A DNA stretch of 64,000 nt from positions 3,513,186 through 3,577,185 of the forward strand of contig NZ_CP045928.1 in assembly GCF_009664855.1 (NCBI RefSeq), in the 5' to 3' direction. The DNA is from Flavobacterium sp. SLB02. Its GTDB lineage: Bacteria; Bacteroidota; Bacteroidia; Flavobacteriales; Flavobacteriaceae. This document shows, one piece after another, positions 24,746 through 32,343 of this stretch (positions are counted from its first letter, which is position 1; every line of letters starts with the position of its first letter). A model generated the notes under the pieces. That model did not search any database and was not told where the DNA came from. It saw nothing but the letters and a program-made list of their open reading frames with translations. Made by a program: the position numbers and the translations under genes.

Positions 24746-25072
24746 ATGAATAATTCAATCGAAGAGGGAAAATCAATCGCCATTACCAGTTATATTTTAA
24801 TTATTGGTGTTTTGATCGCGATGTCTATGAACTCTGAAAATAAAAATAGTTTTGCCTCTTTTCATATTCGCCAAGCTTTAGGATTATCGCTTGCTTTTAT
24901 TTCATTTGGAGCCATTATCAGTAATTTCGACAGCTTTATGATTACTTTCCCAATGTGGATTTGTATTTCGATATTATGGACGTATGGGATTTTTAGTGCT
25001 ATACAAGGTCAAACAAGACCAATTCCGTTGGTTGGGAATTTATTTCAAAAATGGTTTAAATCGATAGGATAA
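24746..25072 (+). CDS. Small membrane protein (DUF4870/Tic20-like)
   Basis: 108 residues with three hydrophobic helices (about 12-28, 45-62, 68-86) and the conserved-looking block FHIRQALGLSLAF between helices 1 and 2, typical of the DUF4870/Tic20-like family. The C-terminus IPLVGNLFQKWF also fits. It begins 5 nt after the preceding stop, so it is co-transcribed with the dihydroorotase-like gene. Role unknown. Confidence 0.75.
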   Translation: MNNSIEEGKSIAITSYILIIGVLIAMSMNSENKNSFASFHIRQALGLSLAFISFGAIISNFDSFMITFPMWICISILWTYGIFSAIQGQTRPIPLVGNLFQKWFKSIG

Positions 25073-25109
25073 GAAAATTCCAAATTTTTAAAAACTCCAA
25101 ATACCAATT

Positions 25110-25310
25110 TAAAAAAATCCGTTAAAATCCGCGTTTTCTCTTTAGCGAATCTGTTTTATCAGCGTATAAATTTAGAACACGGATAACACTGATTTGCAAG
25201 CAAAAATGCAGAAAAAAACAAATTTTACTATATAATCTCAACAAACTTTCTCAAAGTTCGACTTTCAGAGAAAACTCATAACTTATAACTCAAAACTCAT
25301 AACTTCCAAA
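25110..25310. repeat. Spacer with two repeat types
   Basis: 25118-25200 carries the words AATCCGTTAAAATCCGCG and CACGGATAACACTGATT, a family that recurs in Bacteroidota spacers. 25270-25308 is an 11-nt phased repeat: AACTCATAACTT, ATAACTCAAAACTCATAACTT. No gene or promoter box is apparent in the 241-nt gap 25073-25313. Confidence 0.45.
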
Positions 25311-25313
25311 GAA

Positions 25314-25958
25314 ATGAATCTATCTTTAGAATATAAAATACAAGAACCAAAAGTTATCTTAGACAAAAATCCTGTTTTACTTTTACTACACGGATACGGC
25401 AGCAATGAAGCTGATTTGTTTTCGTTTGCTACTGAACTTCCTGATAACTATTATATCATTTCTGCCCGTGCGCCTTATGATTTGCAATATGGTGCCTATG
25501 CCTGGTATGCGATTAATTTTGATGCGGATCAGAATAAATTTTCAGACAACGAACAAGCCAAAACTTCTCGTGATTTGATCGCTAAGTTTGTTGATGAACT
25601 GGTTGCTAATTATCCTATTGATGCCAATAATGTTACCTTGGTTGGTTTTAGCCAGGGTTCTATTTTAAGTTATTCGGTTGCACTTTCGTATCCTGAAAAA
25701 ATTCAGAGAGTTGTGGCTATGAGTGGTTATTTTAACGAAGAAATAATCAAAGAAGGTTACCAGAAAAACGACTTTAAAAACTTAAAAATATTCGCTTCAC
25801 ACGGAACCGTAGATCAGGTAATCCCTATCGATTGGGCGAGAAAAACTCCTGCTATTCTTGAAAAACTAAATATTCCGGTTACTTATAAGGAATATCCTGT
25901 TGGTCATGGAGTGGCTCCGCAAAATTTCTTTGATTTTAAGAATTGGCTCTCGGAGTAG
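25314..25958 (+). CDS. Alpha/beta hydrolase, carboxylesterase/phospholipase family
   Basis: 214 residues, cytosolic. The nucleophile elbow GFSQGS contains Ser113. The other triad members are Asp167 (HGTVDQVIP) and His198 (VGHGVAP). The oxyanion strand LLLHGYGSNEADL (23-35) is typical of the esterase_phd/abhydrolase_2 family of small carboxylesterases and lysophospholipases. Length is normal. Natural substrate unknown. Confidence 0.9.
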   Translation: MNLSLEYKIQEPKVILDKNPVLLLLHGYGSNEADLFSFATELPDNYYIISARAPYDLQYGAYAWYAINFDADQNKFSDNEQAKTSRDLIAKFVDELVANYPIDANNVTLVGFSQGSILSYSVALSYPEKIQRVVAMSGYFNEEIIKEGYQKNDFKNLKIFASHGTVDQVIPIDWARKTPAILEKLNIPVTYKEYPVGHGVAPQNFFDFKNWLSE

Positions 25959-25961
25959 TTT

Positions 25962-25997
25962 TCTAGTCACAGTTTTCAGTCTCGGTCTCAGTTTCCA
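25962..25997. repeat. Short phased repeat (CAGTTTTCAGTCTCGGTCTCAG)
   Basis: A second copy of the word family seen at 19970-20029 (CACAGTTTTCAGTCTCGG, then TCTCAGTTTCCAG), located just after the hydrolase stop. Confidence 0.4.
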
Positions 25998-26016
25998 GCC
26001 ATCTTAAATCCTAATA

Positions 26017-26607
26017 ATGAGTAAATTTCCAGAGATATTAACTGACGAAAAAATAAAGGACAGCAATAAAGACTTTAGAAGTGCGCTGTTTTCTTTAGAC
26101 AAAAACATTATTGATAAGGATAATTTCGTTCACTTAGCAAGGATTTATTCTACTACAAAACAACTTGATATTAGAAATAAAGTATTAAGATTATTATATG
26201 ATTTTGATTTTCCTCAATTAAAGGATTTCTTTGATAGTGCATATAAGAAAGAACGTTATCTAGACATGAAAATCTATGCGCTCCGTGGTCTTTCTCAGTT
26301 TATTAGTGAGAAGGATATAGAAAAACTATTGCATAAATTCAATCTGACTTTACTAAAAAGACAAGAAACAACACCTTATAATTATCAGGAATACGAACTT
26401 TTAAAAGGGCAAAATTCTTTGACTTATTTAGTAGAAAAGTACAATTACAATTGTTTTAAAGAAACACTAAATCAGGTAAATAAGCAATATAATGGAATGC
26501 CTGATGCTTTTAAAGGTCATTTTACAATAGACGAAAAAGGTCAGGTAGTTTCATTAAGAAGTCCCGAAGAAAGCTCAAAGATGATTAAAGATTTTTTTAA
26601 GGCATAA
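26017..26607 (+). CDS. Helical protein of unknown function, paired with a membrane protein
   Basis: 196 residues, soluble, almost wholly helical: paired helices such as DNFVHLARIYSTTKQLDIRN, KVLRLLYDFDFPQLKDFFDS and MKIYALRGLSQFISEKDIEK have a HEAT-like look. No catalytic motif. Its stop codon shares one base with the start of the membrane protein gene at 26607, so the two are translationally coupled. Uneven occurrence of such pairs is common for immunity or accessory genes, but nothing here proves that. Confidence 0.65.
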   Translation: MSKFPEILTDEKIKDSNKDFRSALFSLDKNIIDKDNFVHLARIYSTTKQLDIRNKVLRLLYDFDFPQLKDFFDSAYKKERYLDMKIYALRGLSQFISEKDIEKLLHKFNLTLLKRQETTPYNYQEYELLKGQNSLTYLVEKYNYNCFKETLNQVNKQYNGMPDAFKGHFTIDEKGQVVSLRSPEESSKMIKDFFKA

Positions 26608-27233
26608 TGACAAAAAAGAGCAACAAAAACAGTAAATTAAAATTAACGAGTAACTATAAAATTCTGAACTCCAGAAATATATTTATAATTACACTTATTA
26701 TTATAACCCTAACTATTATAACTGTTTGGCTTTTTGGATTAGGAGATCATAGATCTTTTTTCGAAAATTCGCTATTATCAACAACCATTTTATCTATAGC
26801 ATTCTTTTTATTTCTATCTATTGGATTATTTAAGGGAATTAAACTTAGAGATAATCTAGGCCAAATAACAGATCGTTTTGATCCTTCACAAATTGATTTT
26901 ATAAGAGAAGCTGTTGCAGATCGCAGTATTGAGGATGCACCAGATATTGGCGAAGGAATTTTTGGAATTATACTAAGCCTAATTTTATGGTTTATTATGG
27001 CAGTCGTAATTAGTTACTTATGCTGGGCATTTGGTGCCATAGTATGGTTTTCCATCTTAACTTTTATGGCAATGCTTTATTGGATTTTCTTCAGGGCATT
27101 AAGGCTGGTCTTTAAAAAATCCGGAAAGTGCAAAGGCAATTATTCAAATAGTATCTTATATGGTCTTAGTTTTACAATTCTATACAACTTTTGGATTTAT
27201 GCAATCATTTTTATGACAATGCATTTTTCTTAA
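26607..27233 (+). CDS. Polytopic membrane protein of unknown function
   Basis: 208 residues. The basic N-terminus is followed by about five hydrophobic helices (about 27-45, 56-76, 117-135, 138-158, 182-203). Between helices 2 and 3 a soluble loop holds QITDRFDPSQIDFIREAVADRS and the acidic stretch IEDAPDIGEGI. No family recognised. It is coupled to the preceding helical protein by a 1-nt overlap. Confidence 0.65.
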   Translation: MTKKSNKNSKLKLTSNYKILNSRNIFIITLIIITLTIITVWLFGLGDHRSFFENSLLSTTILSIAFFLFLSIGLFKGIKLRDNLGQITDRFDPSQIDFIREAVADRSIEDAPDIGEGIFGIILSLILWFIMAVVISYLCWAFGAIVWFSILTFMAMLYWIFFRALRLVFKKSGKCKGNYSNSILYGLSFTILYNFWIYAIIFMTMHFS

Positions 27234-27235
27234 AA

Positions 27236-27270
27236 TAAAAAATCGCAGCCTTCAAACTGAAAACTGCGAC
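27236..27270 (-). terminator. Terminator of the minus-strand lipoprotein gene
   Basis: Stem TCGCAG (27243-27248) with CTGCGA (27264-27269). On the minus strand it is followed by TTTTTTATTTT. The loop contains the CTGAAAACTG word of the dispersed repeat family. Confidence 0.6.
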
Positions 27271-27286
27271 TGTATATTGAAAACTC

Positions 27287-27715
27287 TTATTCTCCTGTAT
27301 AAATAATTTTACCAGCTTTTTTCAGCACATAACCTTTCCAGGGAATCAATTGATAATCGCCTTTTGTCCAGGAATCTCCTTCTGATTTTCTGTCTAAAAG
27401 GATGGGTTCTTTTTGAGTGTCAAGGAAAAGTTCGGCTTGGTTTGCATCAAAAATAACGTAGGCTACAGTCGAGTATGTTTTTCCATCTTCGGCATGAGCT
27501 AGTTTTGTTCCTGCTTCAAAAAGACGTACACATTCTTTTTTAAGTGTTGACCACGTATATCCTGCAGATGCCTTGCAACCGTGAGCATCAGAGTCACCTC
27601 CTACTACCACCGGTTTTGATTCTTGCTGTTTTGGTGTTTTATTCTCTTCCGAAACTTTCTTTGTACAAGAAAACGAAAGACCAATAATCATCGAAAATAA
27701 AAATATCTTTTTCAT
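27287..27715 (-). CDS. Lipoprotein of unknown function
   Basis: 142 residues from ATG 27715, chosen over the ATG at 27739 because MKKIFLFSMIIGLSFSC is then a normal lipoprotein signal with its lipobox Cys. The mature part has GCKASAGYTWSTLKKECVRLF, a two-cysteine block I have seen in Bacteroidota envelope proteins, then beta-strands (AELFLDTQKEPILLDRK, YQLIPWKGYVLKKAGK). Function unknown. Confidence 0.7.
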   Translation of the reverse strand: MKKIFLFSMIIGLSFSCTKKVSEENKTPKQQESKPVVVGGDSDAHGCKASAGYTWSTLKKECVRLFEAGTKLAHAEDGKTYSTVAYVIFDANQAELFLDTQKEPILLDRKSEGDSWTKGDYQLIPWKGYVLKKAGKIIYTGE

Positions 27716-27758
27716 ATATCCTATAATTTTAGATTGCAAAAAATAGGATCATTAGTTT

Positions 27759-28262
27759 CTATTTTTGATACAACCAGGTTTGATTTACTTCAAAAGTAAT
27801 ATTATCATCGTTATCAACAAAATATTTTAACAAGACTTCTCCCCATAATTCGCCATTGCTGTAATCTGCAATGATCCATCTGTGGTTTAGAATTTTTATT
27901 TTATTGATGATAAACTTGTTTGGACCAATTTTATCCTGCCCTGTATAAGGATTTCCGTTTGGATTTGCATTTAGATCTAATAATTTCTCTGTTACAACCG
28001 GAATCAGTTTTTCGTATAAAATTACTTTTCCTCCTGAAGCGCTATTATCAAAATAGTTTTGCGCATTCTCGTTATGTTCCAGAGAGAAATAATCTGCATC
28101 GGCTAATTTTGTTGTTACAAGATTAATGCTGTCTCTTAGTTTTTTAGTTGTTTTATCATATCTTTCCTGCCCAAATTTTACTTCTCTGCTGTAAAACATA
28201 TAAGTAAAAACATTCATAAGTATCGCAAGGATAAAAAGATAAAGCATTAAGGATTTTTTCAT
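27759..28262 (-). CDS. Membrane-anchored protein of unknown function
   Basis: 167 residues. One N-terminal helix (about 5-23, LMLYLFILAILMNVFTYMF), then a probable coiled or helical linker (EVKFGQERYDKTTKKLRDSINL), then a periplasmic domain with NPNGNPYTGQDKIGPNKF and a C-terminal strand-rich end. No family recognised. Its start is 14 nt from the stop of the MBL hydrolase gene, so they share a transcript. Confidence 0.7.
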   Translation of the reverse strand: MKKSLMLYLFILAILMNVFTYMFYSREVKFGQERYDKTTKKLRDSINLVTTKLADADYFSLEHNENAQNYFDNSASGGKVILYEKLIPVVTEKLLDLNANPNGNPYTGQDKIGPNKFIINKIKILNHRWIIADYSNGELWGEVLLKYFVDNDDNITFEVNQTWLYQK

Positions 28263-28275
28263 TGTAGTGGTATAA

Positions 28276-29040
28276 TTAAATTGTAATTTCTAAGTTATCG
28301 TAGGCCAGGAAAACGTTTTCAGGCAATTGTTTTTGCACTTCTTCATGAAAGCCTAAAACGTGGCTAATGTGCGTTAAATAAGCTTTTTCAGGTTTCACCA
28401 AATTTATAAAATCAAGTGCTTCCTGCAAATTAAAGTGTGTGTCATGTGGTTCTACTCGCAAAGCATTTACTACTAAAACTTTAAGATTTTTTAGTTTTTC
28501 AACTTCGGTTTCGTGAACCGTTTTAACATCGGTTAAATAGGCAAAATCATCTATACGATATCCAAAAACCTGTAAATCGCCGTGCATAACATTTACCGGA
28601 ATGGCTGTTTTATCACCTACCGTAAAGGATTCGTTATTGATGACCTCAATCGTTTTTACGCTTGGAGCGCCCGGATATTTGTTTACAGTTTCGAAAACAT
28701 AATCGAAACGGCGTTTAAGGTTATCTATAACACGCTGATGTGCATAAACAGGAATTTCGCCCTGTCTGAAATTAAACGGACGTATATCGTCTAAACCAGC
28801 AGTATGATCTGCATGTTCGTGTGTAAACAAAATGGCGTCGAGATGTCTGCAGCCGCAAGAAAGCATTTGTTGCCTAAAATCAGGACCGCAATCGATAACG
28901 TAAGAGTGCTCGCCCCATGTGATCCAGATCGATACGCGGAGCCTTTTGTCCTTAGCATCAGTGCTTTTACAAACAGGATGATCGACTCCGATTATCGGAA
29001 TGCCTTGTGAAGTACCAGTACCTAAAAAATATACCTTCAA
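28276..29040 (-). CDS. MBL-fold metallo-hydrolase, PhnP-like phosphodiesterase
   Basis: 254 residues, full length, cytosolic. The N-terminus FLGTGTSQGIP and the metal motif THEHADH (H74, H76, D78, H79) define the MBL fold. CGPDFRQQML, the third-metal His in NVMHGDLQVFGYRI, and LTHISHVLGFHEEV complete the site. The nearest recognised type is PhnP, phosphoribosyl 1,2-cyclic phosphate phosphodiesterase. No phn genes are nearby, so a broader cyclic-phosphate or RNA-related role is possible. Confidence 0.88.
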   Translation of the reverse strand: MKVYFLGTGTSQGIPIIGVDHPVCKSTDAKDKRLRVSIWITWGEHSYVIDCGPDFRQQMLSCGCRHLDAILFTHEHADHTAGLDDIRPFNFRQGEIPVYAHQRVIDNLKRRFDYVFETVNKYPGAPSVKTIEVINNESFTVGDKTAIPVNVMHGDLQVFGYRIDDFAYLTDVKTVHETEVEKLKNLKVLVVNALRVEPHDTHFNLQEALDFINLVKPEKAYLTHISHVLGFHEEVQKQLPENVFLAYDNLEITI

Positions 29041-29058
29041 TTGAACTTAATTTTTTTA

Positions 29059-29066
29059 CAAAAATA
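29059..29066 (-). promoter_or_regulatory. Promoter -7 box of the MBL-hydrolase operon
   Basis: Reads TATTTTTG on the minus strand, an exact TAnnTTTG match, 18 nt before the start codon at 29040. Confidence 0.5.
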
Positions 29067-29100
29067 GGATTATTTCTCTTTCATTAGAAGCCTAATTTGC

Positions 29101-29108
29101 TAACTTTG
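29101..29108 (+). promoter_or_regulatory. Promoter -7 box of the 487-aa gene
   Basis: TAACTTTG, an exact TAnnTTTG match, 22 nt before ATG 29131. Confidence 0.5.
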
Positions 29109-29130
29109 TAACAAATCTATTTAAAATAAA

Positions 29131-30594
29131 ATGGGTACAGAAATAAAACTCAAAGGTGACAAGGTCATCGAACAGATTCCTTCCATAAAAGACAAAGCGT
29201 TACGCATTAATTTAAACGAGAATATTTACGGAACTTTTGCTGAAATTGGTGCTGGACAAGAAACCGTTAGGCATTTTTTCAGATCCGGGGGTTCATCGGG
29301 AACAATTGCAAAAGCAATGTCTGCCTACGACAAAGATTTCAGTGACGCCGTTTATGGAATTGAGAGAGATGGCCGATATGTAACCGAAGAGCGATTAAAG
29401 AAAATGCTGACTCTTGAAGGCCAAATCATTGAGGAGCGATTAAGCCGCGAAAAACATCCTACAAAACTTTTCTTTAGTTACGCGAACACTGTTGCCACAA
29501 TAGATTTTGCCAAACAGTTTAAAGGTCATGGCTGGGTAGGAATTAGATACCAAATTGAACCTGATGAAGCTTATAACGAAATTATCCTGCACATTCGTTT
29601 TAAAGAAACTGATGCCCGACTACAACAGGAAACACTGGGAATTTTAGGAGTAAACCTAATTTACGGTGCTTTTTATAAATACAACGATCCAAAACGATTA
29701 CTTCGTTATTTATACGATCACTTAGACAAAGACCAACTCGAAATTGATACTATTAACTTCTCAGGACCTCGTTTTGCTGATGTTGATAATCGTTTGATGA
29801 GTTTACAATTGGTTAAAAACGGAATGACTGATGCGGTAATGTTTAATCCTGAAGGGAAAAACGTATTACCAGCTGCCGTTTTATACAAAAAGAACCTTCT
29901 TGCTTTTAGAGGAAGTTTTCGACCGGTTACGAACGTAAACCTTGATATGTACGAGAAATCTCTCAAAATGTTTCTTGAAGAAAATAAGGTTGAAAAAGAC
30001 AATACTTTGGTCGTTTTTGAAATTACACTTTCGAATTTACGTTCTGATGGTGAAATTGACGAACGTGATTTCATGGACAGAGCCGAATTGCTTTGTTCGT
30101 TAGGTCAGACTGTAATGATCTCAAATTTCCAGGAATACTATAAAGTGGTTGAATATTTTGCTAATTACACTAAAGCCAGAATGGGATTGGCCATGGGGGT
30201 GAATAATTTAGTAGATATTTTTGACGAGAAGTATTATCGTCATTTAAGTGGTGGTATCCTTGAAGCTTTTGGAAAGTTATTCTATCGTGATATGAAAGTA
30301 TTCTTATACCCAATGTTGGGCGATAACGGAGAAATCATTACTTCTGAAAATCTAAAAGTACACCCTAGAATGAAGGAATTATATAAATTCTTTAAATTCA
30401 ACGGAAAAGTGGTTGATATCGTAGATTATAACCCGAATATCTTAAATGTATTCTCCCGAGAGGTTTTAAAAATGATCAGCCAGGGGAAATCAGGCTGGGA
30501 ACCGATGCTTCCTTCTGGTGTTGCCGAAATTATCAAAGAACACCATCTTTTTGGATATCATCCGGAAACTGAATTGGAACAAAATAATATGTAA
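29131..30594 (+). CDS. Conserved protein of unknown function (often labelled nicotinate-nucleotide adenylyltransferase)
   Basis: 487 residues, soluble, no signal peptide. Strikingly ordered sequence: GTFAEIGAGQETVRHFFRSG (about 34-53), GTIAKAMSAYDKDFSDAVYG, YANTVATIDF, HGWVGIRYQ, LGILGVNLIYGAFY, LYPMLGDNGE. I recall close relatives throughout Bacteroidota carrying the database name nicotinate-nucleotide adenylyltransferase. The motifs of that enzyme, (H/T)xGH near the N-terminus and ISxTxxR, are not here, so the name looks wrong. No adjacent gene hints at a role; it is a single gene with its own promoter and terminator. Confidence 0.7.
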   Translation: MGTEIKLKGDKVIEQIPSIKDKALRINLNENIYGTFAEIGAGQETVRHFFRSGGSSGTIAKAMSAYDKDFSDAVYGIERDGRYVTEERLKKMLTLEGQIIEERLSREKHPTKLFFSYANTVATIDFAKQFKGHGWVGIRYQIEPDEAYNEIILHIRFKETDARLQQETLGILGVNLIYGAFYKYNDPKRLLRYLYDHLDKDQLEIDTINFSGPRFADVDNRLMSLQLVKNGMTDAVMFNPEGKNVLPAAVLYKKNLLAFRGSFRPVTNVNLDMYEKSLKMFLEENKVEKDNTLVVFEITLSNLRSDGEIDERDFMDRAELLCSLGQTVMISNFQEYYKVVEYFANYTKARMGLAMGVNNLVDIFDEKYYRHLSGGILEAFGKLFYRDMKVFLYPMLGDNGEIITSENLKVHPRMKELYKFFKFNGKVVDIVDYNPNILNVFSREVLKMISQGKSGWEPMLPSGVAEIIKEHHLFGYHPETELEQNNM

Positions 30595-30598
30595 TATC

Positions 30599-30643
30599 AA
30601 AAAGGTCCTAAAAAGAAAGTCTTTCTTTTTGGGACTTTTTTTT
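30599..30643 (+). terminator. Strong intrinsic terminator
   Basis: A near-perfect stem of about 20 bp (from AAAAAGGTCC at 30600 to GGGACTTTTT at 30631-30640) with a 2-4-nt loop and a T run. Confidence 0.85.
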
Positions 30644-30667
30644 ACTCTCTAGTTCTAAAATTTTTTT

Positions 30668-30914
30668 TACCGCAAAGCGCGCTAAGTTTTTTTTCTATAT
30701 CTGAAGCTTTTGTAAAAGAAAAGTTCGCAAAGCTATGTGTTGAATAAGCTTTGCGAACTTTTTATGTTTCAGTTTTCAGGTTTTGCTGGATTTGAAACTT
30801 TGTCAAAGTTTTGAACTTTGACAAGTTGTTTGAGGCAATTTTTCAGGTAAAGCTTTGCAAACTTTGCGCATTATAAATGCAATCTAAGAAAAAAAATTAG
30901 CGTGCTTTGCGGTA
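30668..30914. repeat. Nested inverted repeats filling a gene-free spacer
   Basis: Within the 358-nt gap 30595-30952. Outer arms: TACCGCAAAGCGCGCTAA (30668-30685) against 30897-30914, one mismatch. Inner hairpin: AAGTTCGCAAAGCT (30721-30734) with a perfect complement at 30747-30760. A third palindrome at about 30798-30829 is built from AACTTTGTCAAAGTT and AACTTTGACAAGTT. No ORF or promoter box is convincing here. Confidence 0.65.
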
Positions 30915-30952
30915 AAAGTCACCGTTAAGCTCGAAACCTGAAACAAAAATTT

Positions 30953-31405
30953 TTATTTCAAAATTTGCGCTGCGTGTTCTTTTGTTTTTACTTTTTCGAT
31001 TACCTCATCGATGATTCCGTTTTCGTTGATTACGAAAGTGGTCCTGTGGATTCCGTCGTATTCTTTTCCCATGAATTTTTTAGGGCCCCAAACTCCAAAT
31101 GCATGGATAACTGATTTGTCTTCGTCGGCTAATAAAGGAAAAGGGAATTCGTATTTGTCTTTGAATTTCAGCTGCGCTTTTTGACTGTCGGCACTTACTC
31201 CCAGGAGTTCATAGTTATTGACTTTAAAACGTTCGAAATTATCTCTTAGGTCACAAGCCTCTGCGGTACAACCTGGCGTACTTGCTTTTGGATAAAAGAA
31301 TACTACTAATTTTTTTCCGGCGTAATCTGCCAGTTTATGTGTTTTTCCGTCCTGGTCTGTTCCTGAAAAATTTGGTGCTTTGTCACCGGCTTTTAATGTT
31401 GTCAT
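30953..31405 (-). CDS. bcp: Thioredoxin-dependent thiol peroxidase (BCP-type peroxiredoxin)
   Basis: 150 residues, standard BCP length. The peroxidatic Cys46 lies in YPKASTPGCTAEACDLRD and the resolving Cys51 is five residues on, the atypical 2-Cys BCP pattern. VFFYPK, the catalytic Thr/Arg environment (HRTTFVI) and the C-terminal helix are intact. It reduces hydroperoxides with thioredoxin as electron donor in the cytoplasm. Confidence 0.95.
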   Translation of the reverse strand: MTTLKAGDKAPNFSGTDQDGKTHKLADYAGKKLVVFFYPKASTPGCTAEACDLRDNFERFKVNNYELLGVSADSQKAQLKFKDKYEFPFPLLADEDKSVIHAFGVWGPKKFMGKEYDGIHRTTFVINENGIIDEVIEKVKTKEHAAQILK

Positions 31406-31438
31406 ATTTTTTAAATTTTAGATTGTTGATTTTAGATT

Positions 31439-32119
31439 TTAGATTAATGTCTGTTTATTTAAATCTACTTTTATCTCTCCAATCAACCATTTTCCGTTAT
31501 GTCGAGTTTTATATCTATATTCAATCTCAAAAATACCATTTTTAATTTCCCCTTCTTCGAATAAGCTCTCAAAAAAGATTTCGGTAGTTATTTTTAAGGT
31601 TTTTTCTATACGTCCTTTTGGTAAATTAATTTTAAAAAGTTTGTTGGTACTCAAATTAAAAAAGTTTAAAAAATTAGACTCTTTAGAATCAATAGTAACA
31701 AAATAAGGATATTTCTTAATGTTACTATGATAAATTTCCCTACCAAGATTTGCAATTTTTTTTCCGTTATTCTTATCAAATAGTACGAACTCTGACGGAT
31801 CGCAACAACCAGAAACTAAACGGTTTTCTATAATGAATGTGTTGTTGTACTCAGCCCAGCTTAAATAACCTAATCTGCCTGTTAATTCGATTAGACTTTT
31901 ATCTAAAGAAAAAAGCTTTTTCTTTTCTTTTGTTTTACTTTCAAAAACAAGCCAAGATGAATCGCAATTAAACTGATAGTAAATTTTTGCTCCGTTTTTA
32001 AAGGTTGTTTTTTCACAAGATATAATTTCATTCAATTGAGGTCGCTCTTTACAACTACAATTTTGTGCAGAACTAAATTGCGAAATAATTATAAAAATAA
32101 ATGTCACTATAATTTTCAT
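31439..32119 (-). CDS. Secreted protein of unknown function
   Basis: 226 residues with a signal peptide (about 1-18, SQFSSAQ) followed by a Cys-rich start (NCSCKERP), GYLSWAEYNNTFIIENRL and SGCCDPSEF. The rest is beta-strand rich, with Lys and Asn abundant, as in small propeller-like or WG-repeat-like proteins, but no repeat is clear. No family recognised. The 3' flank to bcp has the GATTTTAGATTTTAGATT word repeat (31422-31443, overlapping its stop codon). Confidence 0.65.
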   Translation of the reverse strand: MKIIVTFIFIIISQFSSAQNCSCKERPQLNEIISCEKTTFKNGAKIYYQFNCDSSWLVFESKTKEKKKLFSLDKSLIELTGRLGYLSWAEYNNTFIIENRLVSGCCDPSEFVLFDKNNGKKIANLGREIYHSNIKKYPYFVTIDSKESNFLNFFNLSTNKLFKINLPKGRIEKTLKITTEIFFESLFEEGEIKNGIFEIEYRYKTRHNGKWLIGEIKVDLNKQTLI

Positions 32120-32160
32120 TGTTTAAATAAAATAGGTTAATTAAGAGATATGTTTTCATG

Positions 32161-32305
32161 CCTCAGATTGCAGTGAAAACCCCCGAGTTGTGGTAATTTA
32201 CATTTTTTGCATTGGAAAAGCGACCGGAGGAAGCTCTTGCGAATGCTTAAAAATGTTATTGCCACAATGAGGAGTTGCAACGGAAAGCTGGATTAGGCAC
32301 ATCAT
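32161..32305. repeat. Structured intergenic element upstream of nth
   Basis: An inverted pair TTGTGGTAA (32189-32197) / TTGCCACAA (32269-32277) encloses AAGCGACCGGAGGAAGCTCTTG. The words ATTGCAGTGAAAAC (left end) and GTTGCAACGGAAAGC (right end) are direct relatives. GC content is higher than the surroundings by eye. It is not coding in any frame with a plausible start. I recall similar elements in other Flavobacterium spacers. Confidence 0.5.
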
Positions 32306-32343
32306 GAAAATTATAGTATTTTTACGGGATTAAAAATACGGAA

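Noticed and set aside
30668..30914. CRISPR-like array
   Set aside because: Repeats are inverted and of differing size, not regularly spaced direct repeats; no cas genes in the window.
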